A DNA stretch of 64,000 bases from Rhodobacteraceae bacterium M382. Lineage in GTDB: Bacteria > Pseudomonadota > Alphaproteobacteria > Rhodobacterales > Rhodobacteraceae. Location of the stretch: NCBI GenBank assembly GCA_025141015.1, contig CP081098.1:3602501-3666500 (forward strand). The letters run 5' to 3'. Position 1 is the first letter of the stretch, and each line of letters opens with the position of its first letter. This document shows, one piece after another, positions 42,684 through 51,965 of the stretch. A program made the translations under genes and the position numbers. The notes below the pieces were generated by a model, which was not told the origin of the DNA, made no database searches, and saw only the letters and a program-made list of their open reading frames with translations.

Positions 42684-43880
42684 TTACTTAAGGTCGTATT
42701 CTTCATTGAATGAATCAACCATCTCTTTTTGAACGTCATCGACATTCCATCGGCCTGCTTTGATCGCGTCCGTGACAGGGTCTTTCAGACCTGTTGTATC
42801 CGGCGCTGGCGCTGCCTTGGGACCGGGAACGGACCAAGCTTCTTCCGTCCCAACAACCATGCGCTCGGTGATGCCATCATTTGTAATGTTCCAGACCATA
42901 TTGTCCGTCGCCAATGACAGCGGACCATCATAGACGTCGCGCACACCATCATAGATCCCGAAACGCGTCGCTTCCTCGTTAAAGAAATGATAGCCGACCG
43001 CCAGCTTCGGTTTGATCTCTGCCATGACCTTGCCAAATGCAGGAGGCGAGGTGTGAACCTGGGTCCCGACACCGATCGCCTGTGCGGGCGATTGTGAATA
43101 TAGAGAGACAAGTTGATCAGGTGTCAAAAACACTTCGTGAATGGCGAGATCGGCGTCCTTGGCATAGTTTACATACCACTGGTTTGGAAACGTATCGCCC
43201 CCGATGACAATCTTCATCCCCTGCCAGTAGACCCCATAGCTGACGGGTCCGTCACCGGCATGGATAGCCGGCCAAGAGCGGATCTCGACACCGTTTTCGC
43301 TGTAGATCACCTCGTTTTCGCCAAGGTAGTCGAATTCTGTCACCTCAACGACACCCGGCGCTGGGTTGAGACGATAATTCCGGGTCACAAGGTCCCAGTT
43401 AAAGGCCTTTAGAAAGTGCTCAATGGCGTATTTTGTGCCCATTTCCGGCGTTTCGCCGCTTGGGCCCCAAACCTTGAGTGATCCGGTGCGCCCAGACGTC
43501 CAGCCGCCGGCCCAAAGGGTCACGAAATCACCCCAGTGGTCCGTGTGAAGGTGGGAGAAAAAGACTTTGTCGAGAAAGTCATACGGGATCATGTAGCTGG
43601 CAACATTTGCCATTGAGCCCGTACCAACATCAAAGAGGAATTTGTCACCATTGCCCAGTTCAAGCAGAAAACACGTGGCTGCTTGCCCACGACGTGCTGC
43701 CGGAAGGCCGGTACCACAAGCGGTCAACCTCATTTCATCCGAGCCAAGCTCTTCTGTACCAGGGTAATACACATAGCGATCGGGCGCGACACCATTGGGG
43801 TCTTCGACCTTTCCCCCAGCGGCCCAAACACTGGCCGGTGCCATCAACAATGCGGCTGCAAAAGCGAATATTCGTCCCAT
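42684..43880 (-). CDS. Secreted metallo-beta-lactamase-fold hydrolase (GntH-like)
   Basis: 398 residues, signal peptide (FAFAAALLMAPASVWAAGGK). Metal motif FFSHLHTDHWGDFVTLWAGG, plus SWPAIHAGDGPVSYGVYW, VIGGDTF and VGYHFFNEE for the other ligands. The family resembles periplasmic MBL hydrolases that databases name guanitoxin biosynthesis GntH, but no other guanitoxin genes are here. Divergent from a TetR gene that likely regulates it. Confidence 0.85.
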   Translation of the reverse strand: MGRIFAFAAALLMAPASVWAAGGKVEDPNGVAPDRYVYYPGTEELGSDEMRLTACGTGLPAARRGQAATCFLLELGNGDKFLFDVGTGSMANVASYMIPYDFLDKVFFSHLHTDHWGDFVTLWAGGWTSGRTGSLKVWGPSGETPEMGTKYAIEHFLKAFNWDLVTRNYRLNPAPGVVEVTEFDYLGENEVIYSENGVEIRSWPAIHAGDGPVSYGVYWQGMKIVIGGDTFPNQWYVNYAKDADLAIHEVFLTPDQLVSLYSQSPAQAIGVGTQVHTSPPAFGKVMAEIKPKLAVGYHFFNEEATRFGIYDGVRDVYDGPLSLATDNMVWNITNDGITERMVVGTEEAWSVPGPKAAPAPDTTGLKDPVTDAIKAGRWNVDDVQKEMVDSFNEEYDLK

Positions 43881-43923
43881 TTTGGCTCTCTCCTCGAGGT
43901 CAAAAAGATATCTGAATCAAACA

Positions 43924-43935
43924 TACCAAAAGGTA
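43924..43935. promoter_or_regulatory. Possible TetR operator (MBL/TetR divergent region)
   Basis: TACC-AAAA-GGTA dyad in the 176-base gap between the divergent MBL and TetR genes. Short, so tentative. Confidence 0.4.
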
Positions 43936-44056
43936 CGGAGTAAGTATAGACTTTCAGGCTCGGACCTTTCAGATTAGTCATGCGTCCGTGTTTTTGGTGG
44001 CGACCGGCTTGGTCGAGAGCCAGAAGGCGGTGTCTAGTAAAGGTAATCCTGTGACC

Positions 44057-44614
44057 ATGGATCAAAACAAACCCAAGAAGCGGTATGATCGAAAGCGATG
44101 GCTGGAAACGGCGCTAGACGTTCTGGCCCATAAGGGGCTGGCGGCTGTTCGGGTCGCCGACCTGGCTGCACGACTGAACGTTACCAAGGGTAGTTTTTAT
44201 CACCACTTTAAGAGCCGAGAGGCCTTTTTGGATGCGCTGGGGGAATATTGGACGCAGGCCTATACAGATCGGGTCATAGAAACAATCGGGCCACCGCAGG
44301 GCGACGGACGCGAACGGCTTCTTACACTCATGCACTATGTCGCCGAGCGCAAACTGGACCGATTTGACATGGCGTTTCGGTCATGGGCGGCACAGGATGC
44401 CAGAGTTGCCAGGGTCGTTGAACGGGTCGACGAACGCAGATACCACTTTATTCGGAGTTTGTTTGAGGATGCTGGACACACCGGGGTTGAATTGGAAGCC
44501 CGCACCACTGCTTGGCTCGTTTTTTCGAGTGCTTTGCATTCTCTTCACTTTCCGGAAACAGGAAGCAAAGACCAGCCTAGCCTCGAAGATCACTTCCGCG
44601 TGTTCATGGATTGA
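44057..44614 (+). CDS. TetR-family regulator, divergent from MBL hydrolase
   Basis: 185 residues from the ATG at 44057 (MDQNKPKKRY); a GTG at 43988 is the alternative. HTH VRVADLAARLNVTKGSFYHH then FKSREAFLDALGEYW. Divergent to the MBL gene, so it probably represses it. The next gene starts about 80 bases downstream on the same strand. Confidence 0.88.
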   Translation: MDQNKPKKRYDRKRWLETALDVLAHKGLAAVRVADLAARLNVTKGSFYHHFKSREAFLDALGEYWTQAYTDRVIETIGPPQGDGRERLLTLMHYVAERKLDRFDMAFRSWAAQDARVARVVERVDERRYHFIRSLFEDAGHTGVELEARTTAWLVFSSALHSLHFPETGSKDQPSLEDHFRVFMD

Positions 44615-44693
44615 GGCCTGGCTCTCGGGACTGCAGATCCGAGAATGTCACGGTATCCGAGCCTCGGCGCCGCAGGTTTTACCGAGTTTCCCG

Positions 44694-46493
44694 ATGCGGA
44701 TGTTCCATAGGGCTGTGAATGCAGTTTCCATCCTCATAGCCGCTGGATTGGTGGTGATTTCAGCGGCGACTTCGCTGCGAGCAGATTTCGTGCCCTTCAA
44801 TGGCTCTGAGGTTGCCCCAAATATCGCCATCATACGCGTTTCGGACAGGGGGGTGACTGTTGAACTGGAAGTGTTCGTTGGAGATATGCCTGTATTCGCG
44901 GATCTCTTGCCAATTGAGTGGCTGCCTGAGGACGCTCAGGTGGCGGCAAATGGAGTAGACAGACTACGACGCTTTGCTAACAGAGGGCTGTCGGTGCGCA
45001 CGGCCGAAGGCACGAGACTGCCTGTCCAAGTGACCCTAATTGAACCGCGGCAACGCATTGACCGCGCGTCTCCTTTTGCAGGCCAACGTGATCCGCTCAG
45101 CGGTCAGGTCGTGCCAGCCCCACCGGAAGACCCTCGCGTTATTTATGCTGAATTGTTTTATTCCTTTGGCGAATTGCGACCCGACAAGATAAGCATTTCA
45201 CCCCCGATGAAGTCAGGTATTCCGGCGGCAGTAATCGGAACTCTGATCTATGATCGAGACGTGCCAGTCACTGATTTCAGGTTCCTGTCCGGGCCTGCCG
45301 ATCTGAACGTCAACTGGTCTGATCCGTGGTACAGCCAGTTCGCTCAAAAGAACCTGAACCGCCGCGCGCAATCGGTTGCCTCCTCGTTCCTGTACATCGA
45401 GCCTCGCGAACTGCGTCACGAGACCCTTATTCGCTTGCGGGAACTTGCGCCCTGGCTAGGCGTTGAAGCCCCAGAGGGTGCTGTGATCTCACCTGACGAG
45501 ATTGATAATCTCACCACTTTGGCCGCAGCCTATTTGCAAAAGAGAAACCCGGTCGACATAGATGGCGTTTCGGTCAACCCGAAAACCGCCACGGCCGACA
45601 TTTTGTCCTTTGAGCCACGTGGGTTTCAAATCGCTGAGGCCAATGCACCGGTCCCCGTCAACAATGCGTTCGTTGGTGTGATCCTATCCTTCCCCGTGTC
45701 AGACATCCCTGACACGGCAACGGTGCACTGGGATATGTTTGACGAACACATCACGGCAGTCTCGACCACTTCCACTGATGCGGCCAGTCCATTTTTTGGC
45801 GAAGTGACGCCCCAAACCCCCATCTTTCAATGGCGCAATCACCTCCTTACCTATGAACGCCCAGAGGTCACCTCTATCCCGGTTGCACCGGAACCGGTTT
45901 GGATTTCCATCCTGTTCTGGCTCGGGTTGGGCTTGGTCGGCAGCGGAGTGGTTATGGCCATTCTTCGACGGCAAGCATTTCTCCGGATCGGAATCGGTCT
46001 GGCGCTCTTGGGTGCGATCTGTGCATCCGTATTCTCGTCACGGATTGGCGGATTGCCCTGGTCAGCCGGGAGGCTGCCATCTCAAACAGAAGCCTCGGCA
46101 GTTTTCCTATCAGCCATCGAAAACCTCAATATCGCGGCATTGGAAGTAACGCCGGAAAGCCGCAAGCGCGAACTTGGGCCGGTTGTGACACGAGAAGCGA
46201 TCAGCCCGGTTGCAAACGAACTTGAACGCGGTCTGGCCATCAGGGTCCCAGGTGGCAGTCTGGCGCGGGTGACCAAGATCGAAGAATTCAAGCTCGAAAA
46301 AGTGAGTGAACTCACGGATGAACGTGGTTTCAGCGTTCTTGCATCATGGTCTGTTCTGGCCGAGGCCGGGCACTGGGGCCACGCCCACACACGATATGTG
46401 ACCTACCGCGCCCTTGCCGACATGGTGCCGCAGGATGGTTCATGGAAATTGGGCGGCATAACAGTCATCGAGGCACGAACCCCAGATGTATAG
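44694..46493 (+). CDS. Membrane-anchored exported protein of unknown function (HupE partner)
   Basis: 599 residues from the ATG at 44694; the frame opens earlier but inside the TetR gene. Signal peptide (VNAVSILIAAGLVVISAATS), about 390 residues of beta-rich extracytoplasmic sequence (VAPNIAIIRVSDRGVTVELE), then two membrane helices (ISILFWLGLGLVGSGVVMAI and IGIGLALLGAICASVFSS) and a second soluble domain of about 150 residues (VLASWSVLAEAGHWGHAHTR). No family recognised. It overlaps the HupE/UreJ gene by 8 bases. Confidence 0.8.
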   Translation: MRMFHRAVNAVSILIAAGLVVISAATSLRADFVPFNGSEVAPNIAIIRVSDRGVTVELEVFVGDMPVFADLLPIEWLPEDAQVAANGVDRLRRFANRGLSVRTAEGTRLPVQVTLIEPRQRIDRASPFAGQRDPLSGQVVPAPPEDPRVIYAELFYSFGELRPDKISISPPMKSGIPAAVIGTLIYDRDVPVTDFRFLSGPADLNVNWSDPWYSQFAQKNLNRRAQSVASSFLYIEPRELRHETLIRLRELAPWLGVEAPEGAVISPDEIDNLTTLAAAYLQKRNPVDIDGVSVNPKTATADILSFEPRGFQIAEANAPVPVNNAFVGVILSFPVSDIPDTATVHWDMFDEHITAVSTTSTDAASPFFGEVTPQTPIFQWRNHLLTYERPEVTSIPVAPEPVWISILFWLGLGLVGSGVVMAILRRQAFLRIGIGLALLGAICASVFSSRIGGLPWSAGRLPSQTEASAVFLSAIENLNIAALEVTPESRKRELGPVVTREAISPVANELERGLAIRVPGGSLARVTKIEEFKLEKVSELTDERGFSVLASWSVLAEAGHWGHAHTRYVTYRALADMVPQDGSWKLGGITVIEARTPDV

Positions 46494-47766
46494 AAGAACA
46501 ACAAAACTCCGGCCCGTAGCAGCCATACTAACGATCGCTCTTTTCATAATCCCAGGGCTAGCCGCCGCGCACTTCCTGTTGAACCTCAATGTCCGTATCC
46601 TGCATATCGAACATGTGGAGAGCGGGTTGCGTGTCTATTACAGGACTCCCATGCCCTATCTGGTGGCAGACAAAGTCGGAAAGGCCGATGGCGATGATTT
46701 ACCCCTGCCAGCCCCCTTTACGACCAACGCATTTGAAAACGATCAGCTGGTCCATTACGTCGATCCGGGCGCGATCCTGCGGGATGGAGTCGGACTAGGC
46801 CAAATCGCAGAAGCTGGCCTGTCCCTTAAAACAGGAGGCACACGCCAGACAGGTGTCGTTGAGCAGGTGCTGGTCTATCGGGTTGGCGCAGAGCCGGGAT
46901 TTGCGACCCTCGAGGAAGCCCGGACAGCGATGCAGAGCGCTATGTCTTTGGATCCACCGCCCTATGTTGGTGATGCCGTCGCCGATATCACCATCCGGTA
47001 TGATCTCGCGGATCTGGGCCATGACTATACGATCTCGAGCACTTTGGATCCAGGCCTGCCCGATCAGGAGAACACTGCCAACCTGATCCTTGATTATGGT
47101 AGCGACAAGCCGCAAGTGTTCCGCTCAAGCGGGCTCATGTACGAGCCCATCGTCATCCGCCAAGGCGGCAGTGGTGGCTTCTGGAGCTTTGTCGTTGAAG
47201 GCGTCCATCACATTCTCGCGGGTCTTGACCACGTCCTCTTTGTCATCTGCCTTGTTTTAGGGGCAGGAACGCTTCGGACACTGCTACAGCGCATCACCGG
47301 ATTTACGGTTGGGCACAGTGTGACGCTGTCCCTTGGCTTCTTTGGCTACGTGCCGTCAGCCGATTGGTTCATCCCAGCGGTCGAAACCGGCATTGCACTG
47401 TCGATCATCTATGCCGCTTGGATGGCAATCAGGGCAGACCATGTGGCTGGGCAATCAGACGGGAGCATCCTTGTCGTCACCACATTGATCGGCCTGCTGC
47501 ATGGGTTGGGGTTCAGCTTTGTCCTTCAAGAGATTCTTCAGGTTTCGGCACCGAATATCTGGCAAAGCCTTCTGGCCTTCAATCTGGGGGTCGAGATCGG
47601 CCAGGTCATGATCGTGCTGCTTCTCTGGCCGGCGCTGATGTTCCTTCACAGGCGCTCGGCAACAGGCTGGCGGTATGTCGCAACGACTCTGGCGGCTGCC
47701 TGTATTGTGCTTGCAATATACTGGGTGGTTGAGCGGTCAATTCAGGTGGTCGCTGCGATGGCCTAG
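46486..47766 (+). CDS. HupE/UreJ-family membrane protein
   Basis: 426 residues. Signal peptide, an exported N-terminal domain of about 200 residues (HFLLNLNVRILHIEHVESGL), then the HupE/UreJ_2 membrane domain of about seven helices: EGVHHILAGLDHVLFVICLV, GFTVGHSVTLSLGFFGYVPS, GLLHGLGFSFVLQEILQVSA and FNLGVEIGQVMIVLLLWP. His residues inside helices suggest metal (Ni2+ or another) transport. Start overlaps the upstream gene, so the two are coupled. No hydrogenase or urease nearby. Confidence 0.85.
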   Translation: MYRRTTKLRPVAAILTIALFIIPGLAAAHFLLNLNVRILHIEHVESGLRVYYRTPMPYLVADKVGKADGDDLPLPAPFTTNAFENDQLVHYVDPGAILRDGVGLGQIAEAGLSLKTGGTRQTGVVEQVLVYRVGAEPGFATLEEARTAMQSAMSLDPPPYVGDAVADITIRYDLADLGHDYTISSTLDPGLPDQENTANLILDYGSDKPQVFRSSGLMYEPIVIRQGGSGGFWSFVVEGVHHILAGLDHVLFVICLVLGAGTLRTLLQRITGFTVGHSVTLSLGFFGYVPSADWFIPAVETGIALSIIYAAWMAIRADHVAGQSDGSILVVTTLIGLLHGLGFSFVLQEILQVSAPNIWQSLLAFNLGVEIGQVMIVLLLWPALMFLHRRSATGWRYVATTLAAACIVLAIYWVVERSIQVVAAMA

Positions 47767-48231
47767 GTTCGAATTTATCAAACCCTTTGATGTTGGGTGG
47801 TTGAGTTCAAAAATGTCGGGCGAAACGCGTTTCGTGTTCTTCACTCAGGCAAAAAACCTTTCGCTGCAATAAGACAGGCCCGCTAATTACATAAAACAAT
47901 TAGCTGATACTCAGGCCTTCGGCTCCGAGAGTCGAATATCCACTTTCCTCATTTTGGTGGTATCACTCAACTTCTGCTTTGAGCTAGGAGCGGACGGCCG
48001 GAAAGATATAGTAAATGGCGGTTTGGTTCCGCATTGCCGATCTTAGTCCAGAACGCGCCGAATGTCTGTAATCCGGTCTTTTCAACCCCGCCGCTGAATT
48101 CACGGATGCTAATGTGGTTCAGAGCTGTTGTCTGACTCTTATAGTTCGTATGACTATCCGACCGTGACTGTACCGAGCTAGTCGCCACACCCAATTGGCG
48201 GTTAAAGATCGTAACTAAGGGTGTGGCGATC
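47767..48231. other. Intergenic region with a long inverted repeat
   Basis: About 460 bases without a supported gene. CGCCACACCC (48183-48192) and GGGTGTGGCG (48219-48228) are perfectly complementary 26 bases apart, next to the recombinase remnant. Could mark a recombination or terminator structure. Confidence 0.4.
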
Positions 48232-48694
48232 TTAGCTGCGTGCGTGAAAAAATTTTGTAAACATCGTTGGTAGCGAGGTCCCGCAACCACTACTGTCGAA
48301 CAGACCACCTTCGGGTGGCCTTATTTGTTTTTGGGCCACACCAAAACTCAGCAAACCCGCAAGTTCGCTCACCAACTCGATGGACAAACCCTCACCATCC
48401 GGGACAAGGCGCATCTCTGACAGGAAGCTGCGGATGATATTGGTGGCTTCATCTTTTGTGGACGGATCATTCAAGGCGGTGCCTTCTTAAGCACATGTCG
48501 GCAAGACCTTGGTGCAGCCAGACCGGCGACTGCGTCTCGGTGTTCTCCAGATCGTTCTCCACCTCCGCCTTGCGGTCCTCCAATGTGTCCATCTTGTCCT
48601 TCATGCTGGGATGGGACTTGCCCTGTGCACTGGCGTCGACGATCTTGTCGATCTGATTGGCGACCTTGGATAGCTTTCGCTCAGAATTGGCTTT
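48232..48694 (-). pseudogene. C-terminal remnant of a second serine recombinase
   Basis: The minus strand encodes QIDKIVDASAQG...KMDTLEDRKAEVENDLENTE and, after a small deletion with frameshift, NDPSTKDEATNIIRSFLSEM then RPPEGGLFDSSGCG. Each piece aligns with the C-terminal third of the recombinase at 25799-26545 (KMDSLGARKADLENDLANAK, NDPATKAEATDIIRSLLTEI). N-terminal domains are missing. Confidence 0.8.
48279..48337 (+). repeat. Island direct repeat, right copy (att core)
   Basis: Same 59 bases as 25810-25868 with two changes (first stem G to A; TTG to TTA). Lacks the tRNA sequence upstream of TCCCGCAACCA; here it follows TAGCGAGG. Confidence 0.85.
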
Positions 48695-48850
48695 GGCCTC
48701 ATAGTGCTTTTCCGCGATGTCCAATGTTACGTGACCGAGGATATCGCGAATGATGCCGATATGCTCGGGGTGGAGCTCGGCAATCGACGTTGCGGTGATG
48801 TCGCAGAATGCGTGAGCACTCGCCACGAACATCAGCTTCCACGGACAGCA
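48695..48850 (-). pseudogene. Tyrosine recombinase C-terminal remnant fused to the serine recombinase remnant
   Basis: The frame upstream of the serine-recombinase piece reads TATSIAELHPEHIGIIRDIL then GHVTLDIAEKHYEAKANSER, the His-Tyr end of a phage-type tyrosine integrase, and then runs in frame into the serine recombinase coiled coil. A chimeric scar of two different integrases. Confidence 0.55.
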
Positions 48851-48917
48851 TGGGGCTGCACGAAGGGAGAAGATCGAGTGACCGGTTTGGGCCGCCCGCG
48901 AAGGCGGCCCCTCCGCA

Positions 48918-49550
48918 TCAGATCTCAATGGCTTCCGCGATGGCCAAAGCGTCTTCCAACTCAACGCCCAAATATCGAACAGTGCTGTCCATCTTGGTAT
49001 GTCCCAACAGGAGCTGAACGGCCCGCAGATTGCCAGTCTTCTTGTATATCTGTGTCACCTTGGTGCGCCGCATTGAATGCGTACCATAGGCTGTTGCCTC
49101 AAGACCTATGGATGTCACCCAATCGCGAACGATCCGAGCATACTGGCGCGTTGAAATGTGCAACCGATCGTGGAAACGGCCTGGCCACAGAAATTCAGAG
49201 CCAACCATAAGAGGGTCCGCCACCCATCTCGCGACTGATGCTCGCGTGCCTTCCGAGATTTCAAAACGAACTGGTTTCTGCGTCTTGCGTTGCAGAACAG
49301 ACGCGCGTTCCTTGATCCGACCGGACGCCATCACATCCACAACCTGCATGCGAACGAGATCACAACCCCGAAGCTTGCTATCAATTGCCATGTTGAAAAG
49401 AGCGAGGTCTCTGTAGTTTTCGGCGAGTTCAAGGCGAACCCTTATTGCCCAGACATGTTTCGGTTTCAGTGGGCGCTTCTGTCCGACGATCCGACCCTTG
49501 TTCCAAGCAGGGCGAAGTGCGCGAATGGCAGGTAAATTTGGCGTTTCCAT
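48918..49550 (-). CDS. Short tyrosine recombinase/integrase
   Basis: 210 residues from the ATG at 49550 (METPNLPAIR). Only the catalytic domain plus a short lead: Arg in AIDSKLRGCDLVRMQV, His-x-x-Arg in YGTHSMRRTKVTQIYKKTG, His in LLGHTKMDSTVRYLGVE with Tyr nucleophile. Complete set, so probably active. This short class lacks arm-binding domains, as in integron-like or mobile-cassette recombinases. Part of it (GRIIGQKRPLLPK) recurs at 50.6 kb as a relic. Confidence 0.88.
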   Translation of the reverse strand: METPNLPAIRALRPAWNKGRIVGQKRPLKPKHVWAIRVRLELAENYRDLALFNMAIDSKLRGCDLVRMQVVDVMASGRIKERASVLQRKTQKPVRFEISEGTRASVARWVADPLMVGSEFLWPGRFHDRLHISTRQYARIVRDWVTSIGLEATAYGTHSMRRTKVTQIYKKTGNLRAVQLLLGHTKMDSTVRYLGVELEDALAIAEAIEI

Positions 49551-49799
49551 GATTGATCCTCCGATCCGCCACACCCTCCCAGAACGACAACCCGACGTTG
49601 ACGGCCAACCATATCACAGGATGCCGTATTGCATTCGAGGTCGGCTCGGAACTCCAGAGCGACGGAGGCTGCACATCAAACAAATGGCCACTTCCAAGAA
49701 GTTGCTAGCGTCCAGCTGTCGGGATCAATCGGGATCAACACACAATGATGTAGCCAAACAACTAAGCCGGGCTCATTCCTGCCCATGAAACCCGTTACT

Positions 49800-50170
49800 C
49801 TCAGCTTTCACCCAACCTACAGACGGCAATGCAAAGCGACGTCCCAATTCGAGGCAACGGCTCTCGGAGCATTTTTCCAGCAGTGACCTGCGTGATAAAC
49901 TGCCTTCCCTGCATCTGCATCGAATGTGAAAGGCCAGTCAGGATGTCAAAATTGCGCAGAAGAGCGCAGCGCATCATCGGCGACAATCGCCTCTCGGTCG
50001 CCGCTATTCACCAGCACCGACACATGGCCTGGCGAGTGCCCCGGCGTTGGGATCACTGCACAAACCCCGCCAAGAATTGAAGAGATCATCTGGCCTTGGG
50101 TTGATGGCTACTGCACGTTCATGAAGGCCGATCACACATTCGACATCGATGATTTCGGGTCATGGCGTTT
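49800..50170 (-). pseudogene. MBL-fold hydrolase relic
   Basis: On the minus strand one frame reads QMISSILGGVCAVIPTPGHS then PGHVSVLVNSGDREAIVADD and, past a stop, HPDWPFTFDADAGKAV, the centre of an AHL-lactonase-like metallo-beta-lactamase (TPGHTPGH metal region). Stops before and after it interrupt the frame. Decayed. Confidence 0.5.
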
Positions 50171-50569
50171 CATCTCCTTCACCGCATTTCCAGAAAATGG
50201 GAACGACTGAATGAAGCGGGATTTCATGCGGGTTGACGGACAGCTTCGCGAGTTGGCGCTGGGGTCAGTCCCGGAGTTCAATAGCTCGGAGCGATGTATA
50301 TACCCTTCCCCTGACGACCCGCCATATTGGGGCCAAGCCGCATCCGAGACTGGCGAGCCGGGATACGAGGCCGTTGGCTAAACAGGAAGGATCACGGCAT
50401 CTCAACAGGACGCCACGGCGTCTGTGATGTTCAAGGGCGACTGTGGGGGCTGTTTTTTTTGCGGCGGTAAATTTCGAATGAGCAACCGATCGCACGCCGG
50501 TAACAGCCTACGGTCAGGACCGATATCTGTCCATCTGCGAAAATGCGGACTTGATCTGCGGAAACCATC
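50171..50569. other. Scrap intergenic DNA
   Basis: About 400 bases without recognisable coding content. A short poly-T at 50452. Nothing supported. Confidence 0.3.
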
Positions 50570-50760
50570 AAGGCCAGCGAGCTTGCGGTCCGCGCAATCA
50601 GGTCGGACACAAGGCCGTATCATCGGTCAGAAACGACCGCTGCTGCCAAAACAGGTCCAAGCACGCGGCGCTTGCCGTTCGCCTATTCAGACTGGATTTA
50701 CGGTCGCGCTGCTGCATTGGTTAGACTCGCGCCCAAATTGCGTGTTTCTGCGCGATGAAT
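50570..50760 (+). pseudogene. Short tyrosine recombinase N-terminal relic
   Basis: Plus-strand frame LRSAQSGRTQGRIIGQKRPL, then LPKQV, aligns with IRALRPAWNKGRIVGQKRPL, KPKHV of the intact recombinase at 48918. The rest is out of frame or lost. Confidence 0.55.
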
Positions 50761-50781
50761 GAATGTCTGCAATAGCGTGTT

Positions 50782-51804
50782 TCACGTCGGTTGCGCGATC
50801 CGGGCAATCCGTTGAAACTTCTTGCGATAGGCAGCGGGTGTCATGCCTGTGCCGCGTTTGAAAACCCGTCGAAAGGACGCCGGATCGTCATAGCCGATGG
50901 CGGCACCCACGTCGTCATTGCTGATCTGGTCCATCTCCAGCATCTGCTTGGCCTCTTCGACCCGCAGCGCCTGCACATATTCGATCGGGGCAAAGCCCGT
51001 GGCCGTTCGAAAGCGGCGTGAAAACGTTCGCGGGTTGAGACCTGAATGCTCAACCATCTTCTCCACCGGGTTGGCGGTGGCATAATGTTCGGCAATCCAT
51101 TCCTGACTGTCGGTGATCGGGCCGTCGTTCGATTCCATGGGCCGGGTCATCACCGCATATGGCGACTGGCCCTCGGCATGTCCCCCGATCAGGAACACCT
51201 TGGCGGTTTCAATCGCAACCTGATAGCCACAGAAACGTGCAATCAGGTAAACCACCAAATCATGCCAGGCACTGACACCTCCGGCGGTGACGATCCGGTC
51301 TCCCTCCGCCGCCAGGCACAGCACCGATTCCGTCTGGAACGAAATCTTGGGGAAATGCCGCTGGAACATGTCACGATAGGCCCAATGCGCCGTGGCGCGA
51401 TGACCATCCAACACACCCCCTTCGGCCAAGAGCAGCGATCCCGAGCAGACCGACGACAACAGCGCCCCGCCCGCATGCATCGCCTTCAGCCAGGCAATCT
51501 CACGCGGGTAGCGCCCGTGCGGCACATCGTAGATCGTGGTGTACATGTCGCAGACAACCACCGCATCAGGGGTCTCGACATCGCCGATGGCGGCGTGTGG
51601 CTCCACCGGGATGTTACCAATACAACGGAATGGCTTTCCGTTGGCGGTGACAATCTTCACGTCCAGCAACTCATCCCCCGGTTTGCCGACCACCATATCC
51701 AGATAAACAGCCCCCGCCGACATCAACACATCATAAAGCCCATACAGCACCGAAGCCGAAGTCTCGGGCGCGGCCAACAACAAGATCTGCGGCTTCTTCG
51801 CCAT
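50782..51804 (-). CDS. GlxA-type transcriptional regulator (DJ-1/PfpI + AraC HTH)
   Basis: 340 residues. N-terminal class-I amidotransferase-like (DJ-1/PfpI) domain with SVCSGSLLLAEGGVLDGHRA, then AHWAYRDMF; C-terminal AraC HTH pair (NPVEKMVEHSGLNPRTFSRR, ISNDDVGAAIGYDDPASFRR). Divergent from the FAD oxidase gene with 160 bases between. Senses a small molecule, identity unknown. Confidence 0.92.
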   Translation of the reverse strand: MAKKPQILLLAAPETSASVLYGLYDVLMSAGAVYLDMVVGKPGDELLDVKIVTANGKPFRCIGNIPVEPHAAIGDVETPDAVVVCDMYTTIYDVPHGRYPREIAWLKAMHAGGALLSSVCSGSLLLAEGGVLDGHRATAHWAYRDMFQRHFPKISFQTESVLCLAAEGDRIVTAGGVSAWHDLVVYLIARFCGYQVAIETAKVFLIGGHAEGQSPYAVMTRPMESNDGPITDSQEWIAEHYATANPVEKMVEHSGLNPRTFSRRFRTATGFAPIEYVQALRVEEAKQMLEMDQISNDDVGAAIGYDDPASFRRVFKRGTGMTPAAYRKKFQRIARIAQPT

Positions 51805-51965
51805 TTCTTCAATTCCCCCTTACGGCTCAAATGTCCAAAACGGCCCGGTTTTGACCGATCCGCCATAATCACTTGTCCAGTATGCCGCAAAACTGGCAAT
51901 ATTGCCACTGAGCGCACCAAGCCCGATGCGTTACCCTTTCTGAATATGAAGGAAAGGATTTGATC

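Noticed and set aside
42684-43880. A guanitoxin biosynthesis cluster
   Set aside because: Only the MBL-fold gene is present; no cyclising, hydroxylating or transport genes of that pathway are near.
46486-47766. Hydrogenase or urease accessory locus because of HupE/UreJ
   Set aside because: No hydrogenase, urease or nickel-insertion genes in the window.
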